From: PoT sp049331405
Lineage (GTDB): Bacteria; Planctomycetota; Planctomycetia; Isosphaerales; Isosphaeraceae
Reading direction: 5' to 3'
NCBI RefSeq assembly: GCF_049331405.1
Contig: NZ_CP186274.1
Location: forward strand, 4,092,001-4,156,000
Length of the DNA stretch: 64,000 bases
Part shown: one piece after another, positions 1-8,007 of the stretch
Position numbering within the stretch: position 1 is the first letter of the stretch
Layout: each line of letters starts with the position of its first letter
Translations under genes and position numbers: made by a program
Notes under the pieces: generated by a model
Database searches by the model: none
What the model was told of the DNA's origin: nothing
The model's input: the letters and a program-made list of their open reading frames with translations, nothing else

Positions 1-1082
1 CGAGCGTCATTGGCCGCCCGCTCGCCGCCTTCGAGGGCCATCCCCAGCCGCAGGCCCTTCGAGGCCATCATCTCCTTGATCTCGGAGAGGGAGGTCTCGC
101 CGAAGTTCTTGCTCGCGAGGAGCGCAGCTTCGGTGGTTCGGGTGAGGTCGCCCAGCGTCCGGATGTTCATCTTCCGGAGGCAGTTGCGGCTCCTGACCGA
201 CAGTTCGAAGTCGGTCACGGGGATCTCGAGGAGCTGACGGAGCACGGTGAAGCCGCGTTCCGCTTCCTCGTCGTAGTACATGTCCTTGCTGGCGCGGCAA
301 TCCTTGAAGAAGAGCCGGGCGCGAGGGTGGCTCGGGTCGAAGGCCAGGACCTGACGATAGCAGGCCTCGGCCTCGCGGAACCGCATCTCGTCCTCGTACA
401 GGACGCCCAGATTGATCAGGGCGGCGAGGGGGACGGGCGGGCGCTGGGTGCAGCGCTTGTAGTACTCGACGGCCGTCTCGTCGTTGCCGTAGAGGTCGTT
501 GATGTAGGCGAGTTCGAAAAGGGCGCCGGTGTGGTCGCGGTCGAGATTCAGGGTCTTCTCGAATTCCACGGCGGCATGGGTCAGCTCGCCGTCGAGTGCG
601 AGCAGACTGCCTCGCTGATAGTGGTATTCGGCGGAGCTTCCGGCGAGCTTCTCGAGGCCATCCAGCAGGGTCTGGGCCTCCTCGACCTTCCCGGCCCGAC
701 GCAAGGCACCTGCGCGGTGGAGTTCCGACTGCTTCTGGTCGTAGCCCGCGGTCGTCGCGGCTGCATACGCTTCAGCGGCATCATCCCAGCGCTGGAGGTT
801 CTGGAGCGCAATCCCTCGGTAGAAGTGGGCGAGGCCGAGGTCCCCTGCCTTCTTTAACTGCTCGAAACCGCTCGGATATCGACCGAGCAGAACCTCACCA
901 ACGCCGAGACGGAGGTGGATGTCGGGCGTCATCGACGCTTTCTCGCGATCGCGCATGGCGGCCACGGCGTCTCGCAACGTGCGGTATCGTGAAGGGTCTC
1001 GTCCCAGGACTTCACGCAGGTCGGCCACGGCCGATTGGTCGAAAGGTTGACGATCGAGGAGCGTCCGCACGTCAGTGGTCAT
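1..1082 (-). CDS. TPR protein with C-terminal RNA polymerase alpha-CTD-like domain (partial)
   Basis: Seen: an open frame of 360 codons that runs off the left edge, so the C-terminus is missing. Residues about 60-260 are tetratricopeptide-like helical pairs, for example AEAYAAATTAGYDQ and FRQAEACYRQVLAFDP-like units. Residues about 284-348 read like the C-terminal domain of RNA polymerase alpha, with ELSVRSRNCLRKMNIRTLGD followed by FGETSLSEIKEMMASKGL. Known: that domain is a helix-hairpin-helix fold that contacts UP elements and activators. Inference: the protein may dock to DNA or to transcription factors through the alpha-CTD fold and to protein partners through TPRs. It is not the true RpoA, because the N-terminal assembly domain is absent. 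The start is an ATG (MTTDVRTLL) with no strong ribosome site. Nothing downstream is visible. Confidence 0.85.
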   Translation of the reverse strand, partial: MTTDVRTLLDRQPFDQSAVADLREVLGRDPSRYRTLRDAVAAMRDREKASMTPDIHLRLGVGEVLLGRYPSGFEQLKKAGDLGLAHFYRGIALQNLQRWDDAAEAYAAATTAGYDQKQSELHRAGALRRAGKVEEAQTLLDGLEKLAGSSAEYHYQRGSLLALDGELTHAAVEFEKTLNLDRDHTGALFELAYINDLYGNDETAVEYYKRCTQRPPVPLAALINLGVLYEDEMRFREAEACYRQVLAFDPSHPRARLFFKDCRASKDMYYDEEAERGFTVLRQLLEIPVTDFELSVRSRNCLRKMNIRTLGDLTRTTEAALLASKNFGETSLSEIKEMMASKGLRLGMALEGGERAANDA

Positions 1083-1311
1083 AATCTCGGGCACTGTCAC
1101 TCACTCCCTCGCCTCCGGCTCTTGGACCCGACCACGGGTGCTTAGATCGAGTCTCACCGGTCGGGTTCGCGTAAAGCCGATTGCCGCATCTGTCAAGTAG
1201 CGACCACCGTTTCGAGGCAAGCCAATTATTGTAACCATCATGGCCGCACATGCAAGCCGACCATGCTCGGAACACGCAGATCCAGAATGGATCAGAACTT
1301 AGGGAATTCGG

Positions 1312-2523
1312 TCATTTCGGCGCGACGTGCCGGGATCTCAGAATCAGGAATTGGTCGGCCTCATAACAAACGACGCCAAGCCCTGACGGCATGTCCACCA
1401 GTGCACGCGGTCCCTTCCCGGGGAAAGCGTCGACGCGAGGCTCGACGAAGGCCTTGCCGAACGCCGGGTTTCCGGTCCCTCGCCAGCGCACGACCTTGTG
1501 AGAGAGATGGCAGGCGGCGGCGAGGTCGAGATGCCCATCCTTGTCTTCGTCGTAGAGAATGACCTCGCGGATCTCGTCGGCGGTCGCCTCCCCCTGCTTC
1601 AAGGTTCCCGGCGAGAAGCTCCCGACGAACTGGATTCGCGGCTCCCGGTTCAGGAAGACCGCGACGTTGTCCGACGGACCTCGGTTCCCCACGACCAGGT
1701 CCGGACGGCCGTCGCCATCGAGGTCCCCCGCCTTGAGGTGATAGGGGATCGTCCCCTGGGCATGAAACGTTTGCTGATGAGAAAATCCACCGACGCCATC
1801 ACCTTTCCAGATCTCGACGAGGTTCGATGAGTAGATCGAGAAGGCGAGATCCGCGAGGCCGTCACCGGAGAAGTCAGCGACGACGACGTCGCGAGGTCCG
1901 GGAGGAAGAGGATAGATGCGCTGGGTGAAGCTTCGGCTTCCCTCGTTCAGGAGGACGACGAAGAAATCACCGGACCAGGCGACTGCCACGAGGTCGCGCT
2001 TCCCGTCGCGATTGGCGTCAACAGCCGCGACCGAGGTGAGCCCAGGGGTCGCGTAGTGAGGCCTCCCCTCGGCGTTGAAGTTCTTCTCGTAGCGGAACGG
2101 CCCCCCCTGGATCTGGATGTGGGCAGCGTCCGAAAGCCGATCTTCCCCCTCCCTCCCCCAGAGGATCGAGAGATCCCGGCCGTCGTTCGACTGGAAGTTC
2201 GCGACGGCGACGTCCTGACGGGCATCGCCATCGATGTCGGCGACGATCGCCGTGTAAGGACCGAAGCCGACGCGGTAGTCCTTACGCACGCGCGGCTCCG
2301 AAGCCCCGGCGGTGAAGTAGACGGTGAGGATCTCATTGGCCGGGACCTTCTCTGTCGGGAGCCGCAATTCACCCCGGCAAGGGATGACGACATCGGGGGA
2401 GCCGTCCCCATCGATGTCGCCGGCCCCGACCTGATAGGGACCTCGACTCGTCTTGAGCACGACCGACTCGCCCGAAGCTTGGACGCAGACCAGCATCAGG
2501 AGGCAGACAATATGTCGACCCAT
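1312..2523 (-). CDS. Secreted FG-GAP/VCBS repeat protein
   Basis: 403 residues. An N-terminal signal peptide is visible (MGRHIVCLLMLVCVQASG). The rest is a series of repeats carrying calcium-binding DxDxDGxxD loops, such as DIDGDGSPDVVI, DIDGDARQDVAV, DFSGDGLADLAF, DLDGDGRPDLVV and DEDKDGHLDLAA. Known: such VCBS/FG-GAP repeats form beta-propellers in integrin alpha-like extracellular proteins. The gene stands alone, 126 bases from the end of the ceramidase-like gene and on the same strand. The ligand and role are unknown. Another protein of the same general type, of similar length, lies at 60496-61713. Confidence 0.85.
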   Translation of the reverse strand: MGRHIVCLLMLVCVQASGESVVLKTSRGPYQVGAGDIDGDGSPDVVIPCRGELRLPTEKVPANEILTVYFTAGASEPRVRKDYRVGFGPYTAIVADIDGDARQDVAVANFQSNDGRDLSILWGREGEDRLSDAAHIQIQGGPFRYEKNFNAEGRPHYATPGLTSVAAVDANRDGKRDLVAVAWSGDFFVVLLNEGSRSFTQRIYPLPPGPRDVVVADFSGDGLADLAFSIYSSNLVEIWKGDGVGGFSHQQTFHAQGTIPYHLKAGDLDGDGRPDLVVGNRGPSDNVAVFLNREPRIQFVGSFSPGTLKQGEATADEIREVILYDEDKDGHLDLAAACHLSHKVVRWRGTGNPAFGKAFVEPRVDAFPGKGPRALVDMPSGLGVVCYEADQFLILRSRHVAPK

Positions 2524-2649
2524 TCAATCCTACGTACATTCCGAGTTGAAAGGTTTACCGAACCAGGCGAGCGTCACTCGCAAGTCCCAGCAATGCGGCC
2601 GAGCCCGATTGAACGTCCATAAAATATTGAGAATCCTGGGCTTGAGAGT

Positions 2650-4047
2650 TCAGGGCTTCCGAGGCTCGTCGAACGGCGGGGGCAGGAGATCATGGACGGT
2701 GCGGATGAGCAAGTCCTCCGCCTCGGGAGCAAGCTTGGCCGGTTGGCCGTAGAGGACCATCGAGAAATCGGCTTCGTACCCCCCCTCGTTCAGGACGCGC
2801 CTCGACGCGACGTAGCATCGGGCGTCGTTGGTGTAGGCCGAGATCCAGAGACGATTGGCGTCGATCTCCCACTTGAGCCGGAGGGCGTAGTCGATTACCA
2901 CCTCGCCGGCGAGGAAGACCATGGCGAGGTCGCCGTCGAAGCACCAGGTTGAGACCGGATAGGGGATCGATTTGGCCAGGGGTTCGCCGCGATCGAGCTG
3001 GGCGATGAGCTTGCGGGCGAAGTAGCCCTCCGAGCCGGGTTTCTTGGTCCTGGGCTCGAGTTCCGCCTTGGTCGGCGCGGCTTGCAAGGGCAGTTCGATC
3101 TGGCGGGAACGCGCGGCGATCTTGCCGCTCAGGGGCTTCAAGGAGGTCTTGAGCAGTCGGGCGACTTCCTTGGCAATCTCGGCTCCGTGACGACGAGCGT
3201 CTTCGACCTTCCCGGCCGGTTGAGGGCCCGAATCCCCCGCACAGCCGATCACGGCCAGGGCCAGGGCCCCAGGATTCTGGGCCTCAATTTCCTCGCAGGC
3301 AAAGCCCGCCCAATCGCCGCATATCTGGTTGAATTCGCCGGGCATGCAGGTGCAGTGGCAGGTGTAGCCGAAGACGATCGCCCGGGGCTTGCCGCCGGGG
3401 TCGGTCACGCTCAGTATCGGCAGGCTCTGGTCGACGGGGCCGTTGGGATTGAGCCCGAAGCCGACCCATCGGCCGTCCCTCAAGATGCGTCGATTTCCGG
3501 CGAAGCCAACATGTCCCTGGCCCCAGGCGAGTCGGCCGGGGGAGCGTGCGTCGAGGGCCTTGAGGGCGACGTTTTCGATCGCGAGGGTCAGCTCACGCGT
3601 GTAGCGCTGGATGTGTTCGACGTGAACGGCCGGGAGCTCGCCGAGAAGCGTATCCGAGGCCGTGCTCAGGAAGGGACCCGAGTGGGTGTGCGAGGCGCAG
3701 ATCGCGATCCGTTCGCGCTTCACGCCGCGCTTCGTCTTCAGGTTCGCCGCGACCTCGTCGGTGATCGAGGACGCGACGGAAACGTTATCCACTGTGATGA
3801 TCAGGGCCGGGCCGTCGCCGGTCGTGTCATCGCCGATCGCCAGAGCATGGGCCCGAAGCTTGTTGACGACCCCTTCCGACTCCTTCGTCCGACTCGCGTA
3901 ACCGGCGAGGCGAATCGGATACTCGGGCGTGATATCGACCACGGCGGCGCCGATCGGCAGAAGCGGCGAGTTCGGCTCCTCGGCCCTGGCAATGGAAGCA
4001 CCGTGTAGGAATGTGAAGACGAGGGAGAGTAGCAGGCGCGGTTGCAT
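2650..4047 (-). CDS. Neutral/alkaline non-lysosomal ceramidase-like protein
   Basis: 465 residues. A signal peptide (MQPRLLLSLVFTFLHGASIARA) is followed by the family hallmark GAAVVDITPEYPIRLAGYASR and by the metal-site motif CASHTHSGPFL. HCTCMPG and an internal CAGDSG follow near the middle. Known: neutral ceramidases are zinc amidohydrolases that cleave the N-acyl bond of ceramide. In planctomycetes many proteins carry only the N-terminal ceramidase domain and have no tested substrate, so an amidase or hydrolase role in the envelope is an inference. The open frame continues about 79 codons upstream, but the ATG chosen starts a clean signal peptide. The upstream part is Pro/Arg-rich and is probably leader sequence. 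Confidence 0.8.
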   Translation of the reverse strand: MQPRLLLSLVFTFLHGASIARAEEPNSPLLPIGAAVVDITPEYPIRLAGYASRTKESEGVVNKLRAHALAIGDDTTGDGPALIITVDNVSVASSITDEVAANLKTKRGVKRERIAICASHTHSGPFLSTASDTLLGELPAVHVEHIQRYTRELTLAIENVALKALDARSPGRLAWGQGHVGFAGNRRILRDGRWVGFGLNPNGPVDQSLPILSVTDPGGKPRAIVFGYTCHCTCMPGEFNQICGDWAGFACEEIEAQNPGALALAVIGCAGDSGPQPAGKVEDARRHGAEIAKEVARLLKTSLKPLSGKIAARSRQIELPLQAAPTKAELEPRTKKPGSEGYFARKLIAQLDRGEPLAKSIPYPVSTWCFDGDLAMVFLAGEVVIDYALRLKWEIDANRLWISAYTNDARCYVASRRVLNEGGYEADFSMVLYGQPAKLAPEAEDLLIRTVHDLLPPPFDEPRKP

Positions 4048-4221
4048 ATCGAGGTTCCTCGAGGGCTTCAACGAGGCCGATCGGCGGGATTTCGAACCGG
4101 GAAGGCGGGATTTCGCTTCGATCAATGCCGATCGCACATGCGGGCGAAGGGCTGGAGGATGCCACGAAGGGAACCGGCTCGGCAAGATCCTTGTGGGGTT
4201 GAGATATAGGATTCGCGTAAC

Positions 4222-4260
4222 GAAAAAGCCCCTCCTGCGGGCGGGTACCGCAGGAGGGGC
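4222..4260 (-). terminator. Rho-independent terminator of the CAP-domain gene
   Basis: On the minus strand a perfect 13-bp stem (arms 4248-4260 and 4228-4240, GCCCCTCCTGCGG and its complement) with a 7-nt loop is followed by a run of five T. It lies about 40 bases past the stop of the CAP-domain gene. Confidence 0.85.
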
Positions 4261-4302
4261 GGGCTGTTCAACCGAACGAGACAACCTTTGACTTCTTAGA
4301 TA

Positions 4303-5463
4303 TCAGGATTTCTTCTGGGCGACCCAGCTGCTCCAACCCGAGGCCCAGTTGCCGCTGGTGAAGCTGTTCTTGCCGGTGGCCTGCGTCGCGGTGAGGACGG
4401 GTGCCGAGGTCGTAACGGGGGCGGTCGTGGTCGACTTCTGCGAGTTCGTCACGACGTTCGACAGCATCATCGCGGCCGGGGTCGAGGTCGTCGTCGGGGC
4501 GGTCGGGGGCGGGGTGCTGGCCTTGGTCACGGTCGGGGTCACCGCGGGGACGGAACCACCCTGCCACTTGTCGCTGAGGTTGTAGTCGACCTCGACGTTC
4601 TGGGTCCCGATGGTGACGTTCTGGCTGTTGACGACGCTGTTGCCGACGAGGGCGGTCACCTTGTAGGTGCCGGGGTCGAGGGCCATCTGGTAGCCGCCCG
4701 AATCCCAGGTCTGGACCGTCGTGGTCTGGCCGGTGGCGGTGTTGGTGGCCTGGATGGTGACGTTCCCCTGGCCTTCGCCGGCCTGGAAGAAGTCGTCGCT
4801 GTTATTGTCGTTGAAGGCGACGCCCAGGAGCTGGGCCTTGTCACCTTGCTGGGCCCCGAAGTCCTGCGTGATCACGTAGGGGCCAAGGCCGTTCTTGTTC
4901 GTCTTGACGATGCCGATGCCCACTTCGCGATAGGCATTGTCGGCCGACGTGACGGGCTGGAGGATGTTGTTGCGGTGGCCGTTGTCCGAGACGCCCCAGT
5001 CGATCAGGAAGGCCTGCATGGCCTGGTCGACCGAGTCGGAGTAGGCGTAGGCATTCTCGCCGTCCGTCGTGCGATTCTTGTAGCCGGCCTGGTCGAGGCG
5101 CTGCTCGAGGGACGATCCGTTGGCGCCGGTGTGGGACTGGACGCCGGAGTCGGCCTGGTACTGGCTCTGCCCCTGAGCGGCGTTCGCGAGCTGGGTGTTC
5201 CAGGCGAGCGGCGGCTTGGCCGGGGTCGAGGCGATGGCGTTCTTCACACTCGAGAGGTTGACGTTGTAATAATCCACGGTCGCGGAGACGTCCGCGTCCA
5301 GGTTGGAGGTCACCCGATTCGCCATGGCCGCAGGGTTGGTGCGAGCCTGGTTGAGCAGATAGAGCATGTACTGTTGCTGATCAGTGGGTCCACCGCTAGA
5401 CAGCAGTTCTCGGCTTTCCAGGAGTTCCAATCGCAGCGTTCGGTGGCAAGTCGGGCGGGACAT
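4303..5463 (-). CDS. Secreted CAP/SCP-domain protein with planctomycete N-terminal export motif
   Basis: 386 residues. The start is fixed by GGAGGT five bases upstream of the ATG (MSRPTCHRTLR). Residues 12-22 are LELLESRELLS, a motif found at the N-terminus of many secreted or surface planctomycete proteins. A CAP (cysteine-rich secretory/SCP) domain covers about 30-185, with QQYMLYLLNQARTNP, SHTGANGSSLEQRL, GENAYAYS and NGHRNNILQP. A carboxypeptidase-regulatory or SdrD-B-like beta domain follows (about 195-285), then a Thr/Pro-rich linker and a short C-terminal segment. Known: CAP proteins are extracellular with diverse roles. The substrate is unknown. The open frame extends 76 codons upstream but without a ribosome site. 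Confidence 0.85.
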   Translation of the reverse strand: MSRPTCHRTLRLELLESRELLSSGGPTDQQQYMLYLLNQARTNPAAMANRVTSNLDADVSATVDYYNVNLSSVKNAIASTPAKPPLAWNTQLANAAQGQSQYQADSGVQSHTGANGSSLEQRLDQAGYKNRTTDGENAYAYSDSVDQAMQAFLIDWGVSDNGHRNNILQPVTSADNAYREVGIGIVKTNKNGLGPYVITQDFGAQQGDKAQLLGVAFNDNNSDDFFQAGEGQGNVTIQATNTATGQTTTVQTWDSGGYQMALDPGTYKVTALVGNSVVNSQNVTIGTQNVEVDYNLSDKWQGGSVPAVTPTVTKASTPPPTAPTTTSTPAAMMLSNVVTNSQKSTTTAPVTTSAPVLTATQATGKNSFTSGNWASGWSSWVAQKKS

Positions 5464-6120
5464 TGGGACCTCCGTGCTTATCTCGTATCCGCCCCCCAGC
5501 AGCGCGGGGCGTGGTTCAATCTCGCGAGCGGCCAACTCAAAACTGGGAGCTGGCATTCCGTTAGGCCGCTCCGACTTGAGGCGAAAATCTCGGGTGCCGG
5601 GTCTTGTCATCGGCGTGGCGGGCTTAGTGTAAGGCAATGGCCGTGCCACTTGGGCTTGACTCGCCCCATACAGCCCCAAAATGGGTAGCAAGTCATGGCG
5701 GAGCCTTGGACTTAGGGTTTCTGACGAGTTTTTCTCGCGAAAATGCCCCGAAAATCCGGCCCCGAGACCCCCTTGGAAGATTGGCGCAGACCCCTCGAAG
5801 GCGATCTTACAAAGGGTCGTTTTTTACAATGACTGACGGGCCCGGATGCTCACAGAAATCTCCCTCAAGTTTAGGTTTATGACGACCGATCGGGTCGTCC
5901 GCGAGGCGCCGAAGGGATCAGTTTTGCGGCCTATGCGGTCTGGGAATCCCCTGCGGATTGCGAGGCGGCTTGCGAGTCCGTTTGGATCGGGATAGCTTAA
6001 TGGGACGAGTCGTGCCGGACTTGCCGAGGGGCCTGGATCCGACGGCGAAGCGACGGCGTCCGTCCTTCAACTTCCACCCGAATCACCAATTCTTCGATTT
6101 ATTAGCTTGGAGATTTGTTC
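5464..6120. other. Divergent intergenic region
   Basis: About 650 bases between the divergent CAP-domain gene and the phosphohexomutase gene. Short open frames here have no ribosome site or recognisable product. A TACAAT hexamer at 5825-5830 resembles a -10 box but lacks a matching -35 element. The stretch presumably holds both promoters; nothing else is recognised. Confidence 0.4.
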
Positions 6121-7962
6121 ATGGCTTCGGCTGATGATTCTCTCGATCGACTTTCCCGAGCAGAGGCCGAGGGGAAGATCTCGGCGTCGGCGGCGGCGAA
6201 CGTGCGCCGCTGGCTGACCGAGGCCCCCTTCTCGTCCTATCGCCCACGCCTGGTCGAGGACATTGTCGCCGACAACTGGAAGGTCCTGGACGACGCCTTC
6301 TACGCCGTCCTCGAGTTCGGCACGGGGGGGCGCCGCGGCAAGATGTACCCCGTCGGGACCAACGTCCTCAACGCCCGCACGATGGGCGAGAGCGCCCGAG
6401 GCCTCGCCGACTACGTGACCGCGCGCAAGGGGGCCGACTCGCCACGGTCGTGCGTGATCGCCCGCGACACCCGGCACAACTCGCCCGAGTTCGCCCAGCT
6501 CTGCGCCAGAGTCCTGGCGGCGGCCGGGTTTAAGGTCTACCTCTTCCCGGATCCCCGCTCGACCCCCCTGCTCTCGTTCGCGGTTCGCTACCTCAAGTGC
6601 GACGCCGGGATCATGATCACCGCCTCGCACAATCCCCCGTCCGACAACGGGTTCAAGTGCTACGCGGCGACCGGCGGTCAGGTCATTCCCCCCGACGACT
6701 CGGGCATCATCAACTGCGTGAAGGAGGCGTCCGACCGCGAGATCCCCGAGATGCCTTACGAGGAGGCCCTGGCCAACGGCTCGATCGTCCTCGCCGGGAC
6801 CGAGGTCGACGACGGGTACATCTCCGCGGTCGTGGGGGAGTCGGTGAGCTCCGCCCGCGACCTATCGATCGTCTACACCCCGATGCACGGCGTCGGCGAG
6901 ACATCGGTCGCGGCCGCATTGATCAAAGCGGGATTTGCCAAGGTCAACATCCTTGCATCCCAGCGCACGCCCGACGGCGACTTCCCTAACGTCCCCGGTC
7001 ACGTCTCGAACCCCGAGATTCCCAAGACCCTGGATGCCTCGATTGCCGAGGCGAAGAAGACGGGCGCCGACCTCGTCCTCGCCAGCGACCCCGACGCCGA
7101 CCGCATCGGCGTGGGCCTGCCGGTCACCGGCGACCCGAGCGGCGAGTGGACCACCCTCGACGGCAACCAGATCGGTAGCCTGCTCGCGGCCTTCATCCTC
7201 GAACAGACCGAGGCCCAGGGCAAACTCCGCCCCGAGCATTACATGGTGACCACCATGGTCACCACGCAAATGGCCAGGGCGCTTGGCGAGCGCAAGAACG
7301 TGAAGACCGAGGACGACCTGCTCGTCGGCTTCAAGTGGATCGGCCAGCGCATCGACGAGGTGGGTCCGAGCAACTTCCTCTACGGCTTCGAGGAGTCGCA
7401 CGGCTACCTCAAGGGGACGCACGTCCGCGACAAGGACGCCGCGGTCGCGGCCTTCCTCTTCGCCGAGCTCGCCGCCACGGTCAAGGCCCGCGGCCAGACG
7501 GTGCTCGAGTATCTCGACAGCCTCTACATCGAGGTCGGCCACTACGGCGAGCGCCTGATCAACAAGACGATGGAGGGGCGCGAAGGGGCCGGCCTGATCC
7601 TCAAGCTCATGGCCGCCTTCCGCAACGATCCGCCCAAGACGATCGGCGGCCTGGCGGTCAAGGAAGTCCTCGACTTCAAGGACCATGTCATCCGGACGCC
7701 GGACGGCAAGACGAGCCCCTTGCCCAAGCCCTCGGGCGACCTGCTGATCTTCCACCTCGATGCACCAGGTGTCCGGTTCGCCGCGAGGCCCTCGGGGACC
7801 GAGCCGAAGATCAAATTCTACCTCTTCGCCCGGACCGACACAGCCGGGGTGAAGGACCGATCTCAACTCGCCGAGATCAAGGCTGCGACCAAGACGAGAC
7901 TTGACCAGATGTCGACCGACATCGAACAATATGTCAAGCAGGTCGTGGGTACGCCAGCGTAG
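6121..7962 (+). CDS. Alpha-D-phosphohexomutase (phosphoglucomutase/phosphomannomutase family)
   Basis: 613 residues. It interconverts hexose 1- and 6-phosphates in the cytoplasm. All four family signatures are present: the catalytic serine loop TASHNP with Ser169, the metal loop DPDADR (Asp323, Asp325, Asp327), the sugar-binding loop GFEESHG (423-428), and the phosphate-binding loop RPSGTEPK starting at Arg556. The length is at the upper end for the family. Specificity for glucose or mannose cannot be read from these motifs. The ATG at 6121 is preferred over the in-frame TTG six bases upstream because GGAG lies eight bases before it. The next gene is 45 bases downstream on the same strand. 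Confidence 0.93.
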   Translation: MASADDSLDRLSRAEAEGKISASAAANVRRWLTEAPFSSYRPRLVEDIVADNWKVLDDAFYAVLEFGTGGRRGKMYPVGTNVLNARTMGESARGLADYVTARKGADSPRSCVIARDTRHNSPEFAQLCARVLAAAGFKVYLFPDPRSTPLLSFAVRYLKCDAGIMITASHNPPSDNGFKCYAATGGQVIPPDDSGIINCVKEASDREIPEMPYEEALANGSIVLAGTEVDDGYISAVVGESVSSARDLSIVYTPMHGVGETSVAAALIKAGFAKVNILASQRTPDGDFPNVPGHVSNPEIPKTLDASIAEAKKTGADLVLASDPDADRIGVGLPVTGDPSGEWTTLDGNQIGSLLAAFILEQTEAQGKLRPEHYMVTTMVTTQMARALGERKNVKTEDDLLVGFKWIGQRIDEVGPSNFLYGFEESHGYLKGTHVRDKDAAVAAFLFAELAATVKARGQTVLEYLDSLYIEVGHYGERLINKTMEGREGAGLILKLMAAFRNDPPKTIGGLAVKEVLDFKDHVIRTPDGKTSPLPKPSGDLLIFHLDAPGVRFAARPSGTEPKIKFYLFARTDTAGVKDRSQLAEIKAATKTRLDQMSTDIEQYVKQVVGTPA

Positions 7963-8007
7963 GAGCTTGACACCACGCGACGGCGGGAGGGACCCCGAGA
8001 GGGTTGC

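Noticed and set aside
1168..1196. Promoter for the TPR/alpha-CTD gene: TTGACA on the minus strand
   Set aside because: The -35 is perfect but the hexamer 17 bases on (TACGCG) is a poor -10, so I do not list it.
5637..5882. 81-codon open frame in the gap before the phosphohexomutase gene
   Set aside because: No ribosome site, no recognisable product and unusual composition; likely chance.
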